In this document: piece after piece, positions 1 to 9,271 of the stretch
Position numbering within the stretch: position 1 is the first letter of the stretch
How the letters are laid out: every line of letters begins with the position of its first letter
Made by a program: the position numbers and the translations under genes
Notes under the pieces: model-generated
Seen by the model: only the letters and a program-made list of their open reading frames with translations
What the model was told of the DNA's origin: nothing
Database searches by the model: none
NCBI RefSeq assembly: GCF_010645075.1
Contig: NZ_JAADZV010000005.1
Coordinates: 1-64,000, forward strand
Reading direction: 5' to 3'
DNA from: Flavobacterium limi
Lineage (GTDB): Bacteria > Bacteroidota > Bacteroidia > Flavobacteriales > Flavobacteriaceae
DNA length: 64,000 bases

Positions 1-34
1 TGCAGTTTTGTGGGAGAGTATGTCGTCGCCTTTC
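1..34 (+). rRNA. rrf: 5S ribosomal RNA, 3' end (truncated by window start)
   Basis: The first ~34 bases contain the GTGGGAGAGTATGTCGTCGCC block typical of the 3' end of flavobacterial 5S rRNA, and a rho-independent terminator follows at once. The rest of the gene, and presumably 16S and 23S, lie upstream of the window. The exact 3' end is approximate. The assignment rests on remembered family sequence. Confidence 0.8.
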
Positions 35-40
35 TTTAAG

Positions 41-76
41 AACCCTATTCTGGATAAGAATAGGGTTTTTTGTTTT
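41..76 (+). terminator. rRNA operon terminator
   Basis: A perfect 11-bp stem (AACCCTATTCT at 41-51 with AGAATAGGGTT at 57-67) encloses a 5-nt loop and runs into a T-rich tail. It directly follows the 5S end. Confidence 0.9.
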
Positions 77-129
77 ATAAAAGTTTCTGATTTTGAGTTA
101 GAAATACATAATTAAATGAATTGAATGTT

Positions 130-137
130 TACTTTTG
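130..137 (+). promoter_or_regulatory. Bacteroidota -7 promoter box (TACTTTTG)
   Basis: TACTTTTG fits the TAnnTTTG consensus and lies 23 nt before the ATG at 161. No TTG box sits at the usual 17-23 nt spacing, so only the -7 half is supported. Its position favours the ATG at 161 over the one at 125, because transcription would start after 125. Confidence 0.4.
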
Positions 138-160
138 TTATAAATTTCAAATTTGTATTA

Positions 161-1813
161 ATGAAAAGTTATATTATTACTTTTATCTTCCTATTTATAG
201 TTTTTACTTCAAATGCACAAGGACTTCTTAATAAGTTAGAAAAAACGTTTACCCATCAGGATACTTTGAGAGGAAGTATAACAAAAGAAAGGGCGTGGTG
301 GGATTTAAAATATTATCATTTGGATATAAAAGTAAATCCGGTTGATAAAACTATTTCAGGGTCAAATAAAATTCGGTATACAGTTTTAAGCAAGTATAGT
401 AAAATACAAATTGATTTGCAGGAACCAATGCAGATATACAAAGTCACCCAGGATGGAAAAGAGTTGAAATTTGAAAGAAATGGAAATGCTTTTTTTATTG
501 AGCTGGTTGCGGATCAAAAAGCAGGAGAAGTTAAAGAAATTATTGTTTCATTTGGGGGAAAACCAAAAGAGGCTGTTAATCCGCCATGGGATGGCGGAAT
601 TACCTGGCAAAAAGACAAAAATGGGAAAGATTTTATAGCTTCGTCCTGTCAGGGATTGGGTGCTAGTGTTTGGTGGCCATGTAAAGATCATATGTATGAC
701 GAAGTAGAAAATATGTTGATAAGTGTAAATATCCCTGGAGATTTGACAGATGTTTCAAATGGAAGATTGCAGAGTGTCAAAAAACAAAAAGATGGTACAA
801 AAACATTTAATTGGTACGTTTCTAATCCTATTAATAATTATGGCGTAAATATAAATATTGGTGATTATGTAAGTTTTTCTGAGAAATATAAAGGAGAAAA
901 AGGTAATTTAGACTGCAGTTATTATGTTTTGAGTTATAATTTAACTTTGGCTAAAGAACAATTTAAAGATGTTCCAAAAATGTTGAAGGCTTTTGAAAAT
1001 TGGTTTGGACCATATCCTTTTTATGAAGATAGTTACAAACTTGTTGAAGCACCTTATTTAGGAATGGAACATCAAAGTAGTGTGACTTATGGGAACCAAT
1101 ACAAAAATGGATATTTAGGACGTGATTTGAGCGGAACTGGGTGGGGATTAAAATTCGATTTTATCATTATTCATGAATCAGGGCATGAGTGGTTTGCAAA
1201 TAATATTACCTATAAGGATATTGCAGATATGTGGATTCATGAGAGTTTTACTAATTATTCGGAAAGTCTTTTTCTGGAATATTATTATGGCAAAGATGTT
1301 GGAGCGGAATATGTTATAGGATGCAGAAAAAATATTGAAAATGATATTCCAATTATAGGGAATTATGATGTAAATGATGAAGGATCAGGTGATATGTATC
1401 CAAAAGGGGCAAACATGCTACATATGATTCGTCAGGTAATTAATGATGATACGAAATGGAAATCTATTTTAAGAGGTCTGAACAGTACGTTTTATCATCA
1501 GACTGTTACATCGAAGCAGATTCAAGATTATATTAATAACCAGTCTGGAATTAATTTCAACAGAGTATTTGTACAATATTTGACGACGACTAAAATTCCG
1601 GTTTTAGAATATATTTTTAAAGACGGATTTTTTGGCTATCATTGGTCTAATTGTGTAGCTAAATTTGATATGCCGGTAAAGGTAAAATTAAATGGGATTG
1701 ATATTTGGTTAAAACCAACAACGGAATGGCAATCTGAAAAAACTAAAGGCGATCAAAAAACAATTGAAGTAAGTAAAGATTTTTATGTGACTACATCTAA
1801 TATTACGGAATAA
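161..1813 (+). CDS. M1-family zinc metallopeptidase, secreted
   Basis: The protein is a gluzincin-type aminopeptidase expected to remove N-terminal residues from peptides outside the cytoplasm. The zinc site is visible: H338-E339-S-G-H342, then 18 residues to E361 in WIHESF. A GMEH sequence upstream corresponds to the GxMEN exopeptidase motif, with H in place of N. The start at 161 gives a clean signal peptide ending near SNAQ. An ATG at 125 is in frame but would put extra residues before the signal. At about 550 residues it holds the N-terminal beta domain and catalytic domain but lacks the long C-terminal helical domain of PepN. It stands alone between the rRNA operon and the convergent tpiA. 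Confidence 0.88.
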   Translation: MKSYIITFIFLFIVFTSNAQGLLNKLEKTFTHQDTLRGSITKERAWWDLKYYHLDIKVNPVDKTISGSNKIRYTVLSKYSKIQIDLQEPMQIYKVTQDGKELKFERNGNAFFIELVADQKAGEVKEIIVSFGGKPKEAVNPPWDGGITWQKDKNGKDFIASSCQGLGASVWWPCKDHMYDEVENMLISVNIPGDLTDVSNGRLQSVKKQKDGTKTFNWYVSNPINNYGVNINIGDYVSFSEKYKGEKGNLDCSYYVLSYNLTLAKEQFKDVPKMLKAFENWFGPYPFYEDSYKLVEAPYLGMEHQSSVTYGNQYKNGYLGRDLSGTGWGLKFDFIIIHESGHEWFANNITYKDIADMWIHESFTNYSESLFLEYYYGKDVGAEYVIGCRKNIENDIPIIGNYDVNDEGSGDMYPKGANMLHMIRQVINDDTKWKSILRGLNSTFYHQTVTSKQIQDYINNQSGINFNRVFVQYLTTTKIPVLEYIFKDGFFGYHWSNCVAKFDMPVKVKLNGIDIWLKPTTEWQSEKTKGDQKTIEVSKDFYVTTSNITE

Positions 1814-1814
1814 T

Positions 1815-1848
1815 AAAAAAACCGATAAATTAAGTTATCGGTTTTTTT
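1815..1848. terminator. bidirectional terminator between the M1 peptidase and tpiA
   Basis: The stem ACCGATAA (1821-1828) / TTATCGGT (1835-1842) is extended by an A-run on the left and a T-run on the right. It can therefore terminate transcripts from both convergent genes. Confidence 0.85.
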
Positions 1849-1863
1849 TATTTTATGTAATAA

Positions 1864-2616
1864 TTAAATAGCTGTTACAATAGCAAGAAAATCCTCTGCT
1901 TTTAAAGCTGCTCCTCCAATTAGTCCACCATCAACATCAGGTTTAGAGAAAATTTCTTTTGCATTTTCCGGTTTTACTGAACCACCGTATAATATAGAAA
2001 CAACATCAGCGATATCATTTCCAAAAGCTTTACGGATTGTTTCTCTGATAAATTCGTGCATTTCCTGTGCCTGCTCTGGAGAAGCTGTTTCACCTGTACC
2101 AATAGCCCAAACTGGTTCATAAGCCAAAACTACCTTTGACCATGATTCTTTTGAAATATGGAATAATCCATCACGTAATTGATTTTCAACAATATTAAAA
2201 TGATTGTCTGATTGACGGTCTTTTAATTCTTCTCCAAAACAAAAAATAACAGTCATTTCATGTTTTAAAGCTGTATCAACTTTATTAGCGATTAGAGCGT
2301 CAGTTTCGTTAAAGATAGCTCTGCGCTCAGAGTGTCCTAATATTACAGTATTTACTCCAACACTTTTAAGCATGTCAGCAGAAATTTCTCCTGTAAAAGC
2401 GCCACCTTCTGCCTGATGTACGTTTTGTGCGGAAACTCCAATTGGCGTATTTTTTAATTTATTAGCTGCAGCAGCTAAATTTATAAAGGTTGGTGCAACA
2501 ATAACCTGTGCGTTTGTTTTTGCAGGAATTTTTGAAATTAATTCATTTAGTAACTCTTCTGTTTGACTAGCATTTTTATGCATTTTCCAGTTTCCTGCAA
2601 CAATTTGTTTTCTCAT
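1864..2616 (-). CDS. tpiA: triosephosphate isomerase
   Basis: It interconverts dihydroxyacetone phosphate and glyceraldehyde 3-phosphate in cytoplasmic glycolysis and gluconeogenesis. At 250 residues it has the normal length. The substrate-binding GNWKMHK is at the N terminus. The catalytic His is in LGHSERR, the catalytic Glu in AYEPVWAIGTG, and the phosphate-gripping loop and C-terminal YGGSVKPEN and GGLIGGAAL motifs are all present. It lies 59 nt downstream of a TlpA-like lipoprotein gene on the same strand and probably shares its transcript. Confidence 0.98.
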   Translation of the reverse strand: MRKQIVAGNWKMHKNASQTEELLNELISKIPAKTNAQVIVAPTFINLAAAANKLKNTPIGVSAQNVHQAEGGAFTGEISADMLKSVGVNTVILGHSERRAIFNETDALIANKVDTALKHEMTVIFCFGEELKDRQSDNHFNIVENQLRDGLFHISKESWSKVVLAYEPVWAIGTGETASPEQAQEMHEFIRETIRKAFGNDIADVVSILYGGSVKPENAKEIFSKPDVDGGLIGGAALKAEDFLAIVTAI

Positions 2617-2675
2617 TTTGGATAGGTATTAATTTTTGTTTTTTATGAATTTTAAAGGTTGTTTTAAATTGAAAT

Positions 2676-3170
2676 TTATTTAAGACTTTTTAGTGTCTCA
2701 TTGATTTTATCAAAGTCGGTTTCTATGGCACGATACAAAACTATTTTGCCGGTTTTGTCAACAATAATGTATCTTGGAATCCAGTCTAAATCTATTGCTT
2801 TTCCAAAAATACCTTTCATTCCATCATTCATCATATAATGATCTCCTTTCAACTGGTGTTTTTCAATTCCGATTTTCCATTTGTCAGCGGTTTTATCAGC
2901 TGAAATGAATAAATAAGATACATTGGTATTGTTGGCTTGAAGTTCTTTTACCTTCGGCATTGCTTTTACACAGTCACCACACCAGGAAGCCCATACTTCA
3001 ATTACTAAAGTTTTTCCTTTGTATTTATTTAATATGTTTTTAAATGCAATCTGACTTTCATCTGTAGATAATAATTTTTCAGATAGTGCTACTTCTGAAA
3101 AAGTGTTCTTTTGAGCATTTGTACATGAAAATGTAGCAAAAGCAATAAGTAATATAACTAATTGTTTCAT
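2676..3170 (-). CDS. TlpA-like thioredoxin-fold lipoprotein
   Basis: This is a 164-residue thiol-disulfide oxidoreductase of the TlpA/AhpC-TSA type. The N terminus is a lipoprotein signal with lipobox FSC at residue 16, so the protein is expected on the periplasmic face of a membrane. The redox motif W-C64-G-D-C67 follows WAS, and a cis-Pro-type WIPRYIIVD segment lies downstream. A role in periplasmic disulfide exchange is likely, but the partner cannot be read from the sequence. It is the first gene of a probable two-gene unit with tpiA. Confidence 0.85.
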   Translation of the reverse strand: MKQLVILLIAFATFSCTNAQKNTFSEVALSEKLLSTDESQIAFKNILNKYKGKTLVIEVWASWCGDCVKAMPKVKELQANNTNVSYLFISADKTADKWKIGIEKHQLKGDHYMMNDGMKGIFGKAIDLDWIPRYIIVDKTGKIVLYRAIETDFDKINETLKSLK

Positions 3171-3186
3171 TTTTATATGTTTCGAA

Positions 3187-3194
3187 CAAAGTTA
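3187..3194 (-). promoter_or_regulatory. -7 promoter box for the TlpA-like/tpiA unit
   Basis: On the minus strand this reads TAACTTTG (TAnnTTTG). It lies 17 nt upstream of the start codon. A TTG exists 26 nt further upstream, slightly beyond the normal spacing. Confidence 0.45.
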
Positions 3195-3466
3195 AACAAA
3201 CAAATTGAAACATATATACCCAATATAAAAATTCAGAAAACGCTCAATTTTATATTCAAAAAGAGAAAAATTGCTTATTAAAGAAAAAATGAAATCGTAA
3301 TAGTTATATCTTAAATTTTAATTTTTTGATAATTCTATAAATCAATCTAATAATAAAAGATTATTTATTCGCTTTTTTATCTATAAAAACAGAAAACAAA
3401 TGTCAAAAAGGCTTCTTTGAGGTAATTAAAATGTCGGTTTTTAAAGAATATGATTGTGTAATATAA

Positions 3467-3501
3467 TTGTCATCCAGATTTTTCAAAATTAGCTATATTT
3501 G
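3467..3501 (+). promoter_or_regulatory. promoter of the adenosine-deaminase-like gene
   Basis: TTG at 3467-3469, a 24-nt spacer (one longer than the usual range) and TATATTTG at 3494-3501, 21 nt before the ATG. The -7 box matches the consensus perfectly. Confidence 0.6.
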
Positions 3502-3522
3502 TATGTAATTTAAACTTAAAGT

Positions 3523-4941
3523 ATGACGAGGATAATTACACTTTTCTGTGTTCTGATAGTACAATTTAATTTTTCTCAATCTGCTGAGAATTATTTAGAA
3601 AAAATTAGAAACAATGAAGCAGCCCTAACTGCTTTTTTTCAGCAAATGCCAAAAGGAGGCGATTTACACCATCATTTTTCAGGGTCTATTTATGCAGAAC
3701 CTCTTTTAGAAAGAGTTATTGCAGAAAATTTTTATCTGAATTTAGAAACGATGGAAGTTTCCAAAACAAAACAGGCAAAAGGATACTGGGAAAATTTTTC
3801 TTCTTTAAGAAATACAGGAAAACTTCCTTTTTATAAACAGCAGATAATGCAAACCTGGTCTGCCAAAGACTTTAATGGTGTGTCTGTACCTTCTGATGAT
3901 TTGTTTTTTGATTCTTTTGAAAAGTTTTCTCCTGCGATTGAAGGTCATTTTGCAGAAGGCTTGACAGAACTAAAAAAACGTGCACTTTCTGAGAATGTAA
4001 GTTATATTGAAACACAATTGTCTACAATCCCGTGTGATATGAAAGTAGATGATTTAAATGATTTTAACTTTAAACTTCGTCAGACAGCCAGTCAAAAAGA
4101 TGAAAAAGCGGTTTTAAAACTTCTTGATGATTTGTATAAAAACATCCAACAAAGAAATGCTAAAAAATATGCCGAAGATTTTAATAGCAATTTTATAGCA
4201 AAGCTTCACAAAGATTTAAAAATTGATGATGACCGATTTACAATGCGTTATCAAAATTTCGTATTGCGTTTTATGGAACCTGTTGATTTGTTTAAAAACC
4301 TAAGTATTGCTTTTATTTCTGCAAATGAAAGTAAACTGGTTGCTGGCGTAAATATTGTTTCTCCTGAAGATGGAGAAACTTCGATGAAAGATTATTGGCT
4401 CCATATGGTGATGTTTAAATATTGTCATTCGCGTTTTCCTGATGTAAAATATACACTTCATGCAGGTGAATTGACACTGGGACTGGTACAGCCGGAAGAT
4501 TTAACCTGGCATATTAATTCAGCGATTTATGTTGCTGGGGCTAATAGAATTGGTCACGGAGTTGATATTGCTTATGAAGCAAATTCGTATGATTTATTAC
4601 GTTATATGTCAAAAAATAATATTCCTATTGAGATTAATTTGGCAAGTAATGAATTTATTTTGAAAGTAAAAGAAGGCAGGCATCCTTTTACACTTTATAA
4701 AGAGTTTAATGTGCCAATTTTAATAAGTACAGATGATGCGGGAATTTTAAGAACTAATATGACAGAGCAATATGTTTTATTGGCAAAAAGATATCCTGAT
4801 GTTTCATACCAAGCTATAAAACAGTATGTTTATAACAGTATTAAGTATAGTTTTATTCAGGATATATCTGTAAAAGAGCAATTACTTAAAGATTTGAATG
4901 AGAGGTTTAAAACTTTTGAAAATCAATTTTCTAAAAAATAA
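3523..4941 (+). CDS. adenosine deaminase-family metallohydrolase, exported (ADGF-like)
   Basis: This zinc amidohydrolase is related to adenosine deaminase and would deaminate (deoxy)adenosine to inosine. Metal and catalytic residues are visible in family order: H49 and H51 in GDLHHHFSGS, H313 and E316 in TLHAGE, H345 in RIGHGVD, and D404/D405 in STDDAG. It has an N-terminal signal peptide (ending near NFSQS) and 472 residues, longer than cytoplasmic Add (~340). It therefore resembles the secreted ADGF/CECR1 branch with a helical insertion. A periplasmic purine salvage role is inferred. rlmH follows after 16 nt. Confidence 0.85.
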   Translation: MTRIITLFCVLIVQFNFSQSAENYLEKIRNNEAALTAFFQQMPKGGDLHHHFSGSIYAEPLLERVIAENFYLNLETMEVSKTKQAKGYWENFSSLRNTGKLPFYKQQIMQTWSAKDFNGVSVPSDDLFFDSFEKFSPAIEGHFAEGLTELKKRALSENVSYIETQLSTIPCDMKVDDLNDFNFKLRQTASQKDEKAVLKLLDDLYKNIQQRNAKKYAEDFNSNFIAKLHKDLKIDDDRFTMRYQNFVLRFMEPVDLFKNLSIAFISANESKLVAGVNIVSPEDGETSMKDYWLHMVMFKYCHSRFPDVKYTLHAGELTLGLVQPEDLTWHINSAIYVAGANRIGHGVDIAYEANSYDLLRYMSKNNIPIEINLASNEFILKVKEGRHPFTLYKEFNVPILISTDDAGILRTNMTEQYVLLAKRYPDVSYQAIKQYVYNSIKYSFIQDISVKEQLLKDLNERFKTFENQFSKK

Positions 4942-4957
4942 AATTTAAATTTCTAAG

Positions 4958-5431
4958 ATGAATATCAAACTCATAGCCATCGGTAAAACCGATAATAAAT
5001 CACTTCAAACCTTAATTGACGATTATACTAAACGTTTGTCATTTTATATCAAATTTGATTTGGAAATTATTCCGGATATTAAAAACGTAAAGAATTTATC
5101 TGAAAGCCAGCAAAAAGAAAAAGAAGGAGAGTTGATTTTATCTAAATTAACGCCAACAGACCAACTCGTTTTATTGGATGAAAACGGGAAAAATTTCTCT
5201 AGTGTTGGTTTTTCTGAAGAGTTGCAGAAGAAGATGAATTCCGGAATTAAAACGCTGGTTTTTGTAATTGGCGGTCCATATGGTTTCTCAGAGACAGTTT
5301 ATAAAAAGGCGCAAGGCAAGATTTCGCTTTCGCTGATGACTTTTTCACATCAGATGGTGCGTTTATTTTTTATTGAACAATTATATCGCGGTTTTACTAT
5401 TTTAAGGAACGAGCCTTATCATCATCAATAA
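4958..5431 (+). CDS. rlmH: 23S rRNA (pseudouridine-1915-N3)-methyltransferase RlmH
   Basis: It methylates pseudouridine 1915 in helix 69 of 23S rRNA using S-adenosylmethionine. The 157-residue SPOUT protein shows the family signature: FVIGGPYGFS for cofactor binding, then LSLMTFSHQMVR and the C-terminal RGFTILRNEPYHHQ. Length and C terminus are complete. It probably shares a transcript with the upstream deaminase-like gene because only 16 nt separate them. Confidence 0.97.
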   Translation: MNIKLIAIGKTDNKSLQTLIDDYTKRLSFYIKFDLEIIPDIKNVKNLSESQQKEKEGELILSKLTPTDQLVLLDENGKNFSSVGFSEELQKKMNSGIKTLVFVIGGPYGFSETVYKKAQGKISLSLMTFSHQMVRLFFIEQLYRGFTILRNEPYHHQ

Positions 5432-5514
5432 AACAAATCATTGATTATTTATTAATGAAGATTCAGTGATGTTTATAAGAAAAAATAAATAAATTAGCCG
5501 TCAAAACCTAAACC

Positions 5515-6828
5515 ATGACAAACTTACCAAAAGGGAGTAAAAAATTATTGAACGCCTGGGCCTTTTACGATTGGGCAAATTCAGTTTATACTCTTACAAT
5601 TGCATCTGCTGTATTTCCTATTTTTTATGAAGCCTTATTTTCTGAGCAAGGACATTATATAGAAGTTTTTGGATTGGAATTGAAAAATTCAGCCCTGATT
5701 AGTTTTGTAACTGCATTTGCCTTTGTATTTGTAGCCGTTTTTTCTCCATTATTATCCGGTATTGCAGATTATGTTGGGAATAAAAAATCATTCATGAAAT
5801 TTTTCTGCTATGTGGGAGCATTATCCTGCATGGGTTTGTATTGGTTTGATCTTGAAAATATTTACATCGGATTATTGTTTTACTTTCTGGGGCTTATTGG
5901 TTATTGGGGAAGTTTAGTTTTTTATAATTCTTATTTGCCGGATATTGCTTTTCCTGAGCAGCAGGATAAAATCAGTGCCAAAGGATATTCTTTAGGATAT
6001 GTTGGAAGCGTAATTTTGTTGATTATCAATCTGGCAATGATTATGAAGCCAAGGATATTTGGAATAACAGGTACAGATGGTGAAGCAGCTATGAAAGCCA
6101 TGAGATATTCTTTTGTTATGGTGGGTGTTTGGTGGATTCTGTTTAGTCAGTATACTTATTTTTATTTGCCAAAGGGAAGTAAGGAAACCAATCAAAAACT
6201 AACGAAGTCAGTTGTTTTTAATGGATTTAAAGAGTTAAAGAAGGTCTGGGCAATATTGAAACAGAATATTCCTTTAAAAAGATATTTAGGCGGATTTTTT
6301 GTATCCAGTATGGCAGTTCAGACTGTAATGCTGGTTGCTACTTATTTTGGTGCACAGGAAATTCAATGGGCGTCTAAAGAAGAAAGTACCATCGGTTTGA
6401 TTATTTGTATTTTGATCATACAGTTAGTTGCTGTAATAGGTGCTGTTTTAACATCCAGAGCTTCTGAGAAGTTTGGTAATATTCCAACTTTAATTGTAAT
6501 CAATGCGATTTGGGCAGTCTTTTGTGTACTTGCTTTTTTTATTACGTTGCCTATACATTTTTATGTTATGGCTACAGTAGCCGGGTTTGTAATGGGTGGA
6601 ATTCAGGCTTTGTCACGCTCAACGTATTCAAAATTATTGCCTGAAACAGAAGATACAGCCTCTTTTTTCAGCTTTTATGATGTTGCAGAAAAAATAGGAA
6701 TTGTTATCGGAATGTGTCTTTACGGAATAATCGATCAGATTACCGGAAGTCCTCGTTTGGCGATTGTATTTTTAGGGCTCTTTTTTGTGACGGCTATTTT
6801 TCTTTTAAAAAGAGTGCATAAAAAATAA
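5515..6828 (+). CDS. MFS transporter, UMF1 (Atg22-like) family
   Basis: This 437-residue integral inner-membrane protein has about twelve hydrophobic segments. The N-terminal NAWAFYDWANSVYTL sequence is characteristic of the UMF1/Atg22-like branch of the major facilitator superfamily. The loop SGIADYVGNKKSFM corresponds to the MFS A-motif between helices 2 and 3, and GGIQALSRSTYSKLLP lies before helix 11. Members export or recycle small metabolites, often amino acids in eukaryotes. The substrate here cannot be read from sequence. It is a single-gene unit followed by a hairpin. Confidence 0.87.
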   Translation: MTNLPKGSKKLLNAWAFYDWANSVYTLTIASAVFPIFYEALFSEQGHYIEVFGLELKNSALISFVTAFAFVFVAVFSPLLSGIADYVGNKKSFMKFFCYVGALSCMGLYWFDLENIYIGLLFYFLGLIGYWGSLVFYNSYLPDIAFPEQQDKISAKGYSLGYVGSVILLIINLAMIMKPRIFGITGTDGEAAMKAMRYSFVMVGVWWILFSQYTYFYLPKGSKETNQKLTKSVVFNGFKELKKVWAILKQNIPLKRYLGGFFVSSMAVQTVMLVATYFGAQEIQWASKEESTIGLIICILIIQLVAVIGAVLTSRASEKFGNIPTLIVINAIWAVFCVLAFFITLPIHFYVMATVAGFVMGGIQALSRSTYSKLLPETEDTASFFSFYDVAEKIGIVIGMCLYGIIDQITGSPRLAIVFLGLFFVTAIFLLKRVHKK

Positions 6829-6853
6829 TTAGTAAAAAAAATAATCTTAATCT

Positions 6854-6895
6854 AAACGCAATTATCATACATTTGATTCTTGCGTTTTTATTTTA
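6854..6895 (+). terminator. probable terminator after the UMF1 transporter
   Basis: An 8-bp stem AAACGCAA (6854-6861) / TTGCGTTT (6880-6887) with an 18-nt loop is followed by TTATTTT. The long loop makes this a moderate call. Confidence 0.5.
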
Positions 6896-6918
6896 AATTA
6901 TATAAGAATTAATCTTTA

Positions 6919-7491
6919 ATGACTAGTCAATATTTTCTTGATAAAGAATATAATAACATCATTTATGATAGGGATGGAGCTAATTTCAAGGAATTTGAGT
7001 GCTGTGTTTTTAATAATTGCAATTTTTCAGCCTGTACTTTTTTAGCCGTTACATTTATTGACTGCGTTTTTAATGACTGTACTTTTTCTGAAGCAAAAAT
7101 CAATTATGTGGCTTTTAGAACAGCAACTTTTAATCGGTGTGAAATCAAAGATGTGAATTTTGCCATGTGTGACAAACTCATTTTTGAAATTCATTTTAAT
7201 GATTGCGTATTAGATTTTTCGAAATTTTATACCCTAAAAATAAAAGGAACTACATTTACAAACTGCAGTTTAATTGCTGTTGATTTTATGGCTGCCGACC
7301 TTTCAAATGTATTTTTTGATAATTGTGATTTGTATCGGTCGGAATTTGACAAAGCAATTGCCAACAAAGCCGATTTCAAAACGAGTTATAATTATACTAT
7401 TGATCCATCTAAAACGAAACTTAAAAAAGCTGTTTTTGCTTTAAGTGAAGTAAAAGGATTATTATTTAAGCATGACGTAATGGTAAGCTGA
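6919..7491 (+). CDS. pentapeptide-repeat protein
   Basis: Most of the 190 residues are tandem A/C-[D/N]-[L/F]-x-x pentapeptides, for example NNCNFSACTFLAVTFIDCVFNDCTF, predicted to form a right-handed quadrilateral beta-helix. Cysteine is unusually frequent at the repeat positions. The size and the break near residue 120 recall Qnr/McbG-type DNA-gyrase-protecting proteins, but pentapeptide fold alone does not establish that role. The C-terminal ~35 residues leave the repeat. Its stop codon abuts that of the convergent GNAT gene with no spacer. Confidence 0.82.
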   Translation: MTSQYFLDKEYNNIIYDRDGANFKEFECCVFNNCNFSACTFLAVTFIDCVFNDCTFSEAKINYVAFRTATFNRCEIKDVNFAMCDKLIFEIHFNDCVLDFSKFYTLKIKGTTFTNCSLIAVDFMAADLSNVFFDNCDLYRSEFDKAIANKADFKTSYNYTIDPSKTKLKKAVFALSEVKGLLFKHDVMVS

Positions 7492-7989
7492 TTACAATTT
7501 TTTCTCCATCACATAATCCTCCATTAGATAGCCATTTCCAATGTCAATATTAACTTCTCCTATGATTTGAAATCCTATTTTTTTATAAAAACTTAATGCC
7601 GAATTGAATCGGTTTACGTTTAAGGATAAGCTGGTTGAATGATTTTCTAAAGCCAGTTTTTGAATCTCTTCAATTACTTTTTTGCCAATACCTTTTCCTT
7701 GTGTTTCCGGCAAAAGATATATTTTATGAATTCGGGTTACTGTTTCATTTTTATAATGGTGTTCAATTCCGATAAAACCCAAATTTATTTCATCTTCTGA
7801 AATCAGATAAAATAATTGTTCTTTTTTCTCAATTTGACTTGATAAAGCTTCATCTGAATAAATTAAATCCAGCATATAATCTAATTGTTTCTTTGATAGA
7901 ATTTTGCTATAGGTTATTGGCCAGGTTTTATATGTTATTTCCTGAATGATTTTGATGTCTTTGGTTGTTGCTTCTAAAATTGTAATCAT
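7492..7989 (-). CDS. GNAT-family N-acetyltransferase
   Basis: This 165-residue GCN5-related acetyltransferase has the acetyl-CoA pyrophosphate loop Q-G-K-G-I-G-K in LPETQGKGIGKKV. It also has the closing LNVNRFNSALSFYKKIGFQ segment and a C-terminal DYVMEK strand. The acetyl acceptor (small molecule or peptide) is not identifiable. It lies 43 nt downstream of guaC on the same strand and may be co-transcribed. Confidence 0.87.
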   Translation of the reverse strand: MITILEATTKDIKIIQEITYKTWPITYSKILSKKQLDYMLDLIYSDEALSSQIEKKEQLFYLISEDEINLGFIGIEHHYKNETVTRIHKIYLLPETQGKGIGKKVIEEIQKLALENHSTSLSLNVNRFNSALSFYKKIGFQIIGEVNIDIGNGYLMEDYVMEKKL

Positions 7990-8032
7990 TTTTTTAATTG
8001 AAAAATATTTTTTTTTTTAAATCTTTGAAAAG

Positions 8033-9073
8033 TTACTTAGAAAAAATCTGATTCTCCTGTTCACTCACTCTTATAAATGTCGTTCGTTTTGTCAATTCTT
8101 TTAGCCGGGAAGCACCCACGTACGTGCATGTACTGCGTAAACCGCCTAAAATATCCAAAACCGTGTTGATTACGTTGCCTTTAAAAGGAACCTGAACTGT
8201 TTTTCCTTCACTGGCTCTATATTCAGCAACTCCCCCCGCATGTTTGTCCATTGCAGTTGCAGAGCTCATTCCGTAAAACTGTTTGAATTTTTCGCCCTTT
8301 ATTTCGATCAGTTCACCACCGCTTTCTGTATGTCCGGCCAGCATTCCGCCAAGCATTACAAAATCTGAGCCAGCGCCAAAAGCTTTTGCAATATCACCCG
8401 GAGTTGTACAGCCTCCATCGCTAATAATATGTCCGCCCAGGCCATGAGCAGCGTCAGCGCATTCAATTATAGCCGAAAGCTGAGGATAACCTACGCCGGT
8501 TTTAACACGTGTTGTGCAGACAGATCCTGGTCCAATTCCAACTTTAACAATATCAGCTCCGGCTAATAATAATTCTTCTGTCATTTCGCCGGTTACTACA
8601 TTTCCGGCTATAATTACTTTTTCAGGATATTGTTGGCGTGTTTGTTTTAAAAACTGTACAAAATGTTCAGAATATCCATTAGCAACATCAATACAAATAA
8701 ACTTTAATGATGGGTTTTCTTTAATGATTTCAGTAATTTTCATTGCATCTTCTTTTCCTGTTCCGGTGCTAATGGCAATATAATTATAGAAATCAGGTTC
8801 TGCGTTTTGTAAAAAATCATTCCATTCCTGAAGAGAATAATGTTTATGAATAGCTGTAAAAAGCTTTTCTTTCGCTAAAATAATAGCCATTTCAAATGTA
8901 CCTACAGTATCCATATTTGCAGCCATAATTGGAATTCCTGTCCATGCTGCGGAACTGTGCAAAAATTTAAAATTTCTTTCTAAAGATACTTCAGCTCTGC
9001 TTTTTAAAGTAGATCTTTTGGGCCTGATCATAACATCTTTAAAGCCTAATTTAAGATCGGTTTCTATTCTCAT
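8033..9073 (-). CDS. guaC: GMP reductase
   Basis: The enzyme reductively deaminates GMP to IMP with NADPH, which lets guanine nucleotides be used for adenine nucleotides. The 346-residue TIM barrel lacks the CBS pair of IMP dehydrogenase, which separates the two families. The catalytic cysteine is in GPGSVCTTR, followed by GVGYPQLSA. The phosphate-binding SDGGC and [11 protein letters not shown] motifs and the flap YGMSSATAM are present. It is the first gene of a probable unit with the GNAT gene. Confidence 0.95.
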   Translation of the reverse strand: MRIETDLKLGFKDVMIRPKRSTLKSRAEVSLERNFKFLHSSAAWTGIPIMAANMDTVGTFEMAIILAKEKLFTAIHKHYSLQEWNDFLQNAEPDFYNYIAISTGTGKEDAMKITEIIKENPSLKFICIDVANGYSEHFVQFLKQTRQQYPEKVIIAGNVVTGEMTEELLLAGADIVKVGIGPGSVCTTRVKTGVGYPQLSAIIECADAAHGLGGHIISDGGCTTPGDIAKAFGAGSDFVMLGGMLAGHTESGGELIEIKGEKFKQFYGMSSATAMDKHAGGVAEYRASEGKTVQVPFKGNVINTVLDILGGLRSTCTYVGASRLKELTKRTTFIRVSEQENQIFSK

Positions 9074-9097
9074 GATTTTCTAAATTTTTGTTACTTT

Positions 9098-9125
9098 CAA
9101 ATATATTAATTTTGAAAACGTCAAA
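9098..9125 (-). promoter_or_regulatory. guaC promoter
   Basis: On the minus strand there is TATATTTG (plus 9098-9105) with TTTG upstream (plus 9122-9125). The 16-nt spacing is slightly short. It lies 24 nt before the guaC ATG. Confidence 0.6.
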
Positions 9126-9240
9126 CTTTATAAGAATTTAAAAACTATTCTTAGTTATCAACATTTCAGCATGCCGATAAAATTTAATTTAGAATGCAAA
9201 AATCCTTTTTGACTTTTAAATGTCTTTATAGTTAATTACT

Positions 9241-9248
9241 TATATTTG
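9241..9248 (+). promoter_or_regulatory. -7 box of the HD-hydrolase gene
   Basis: TATATTTG matches the consensus 23 nt before the GTG start at 9272. A TTG lies 29 nt upstream, outside the typical spacing. Confidence 0.5.
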
Positions 9249-9271
9249 CTGACTTAAAAATTACCAGCATA

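Larger units (their letters stand above)
3171..3522. other. 352-nt divergent intergenic region
   Basis: This very AT-rich spacer lies between divergent genes. It holds the minus-strand -7 box at 3187-3194 and the plus-strand promoter at 3467-3501. I see no convincing small ORF, RNA structure or repeat in the middle part. Confidence 0.6.
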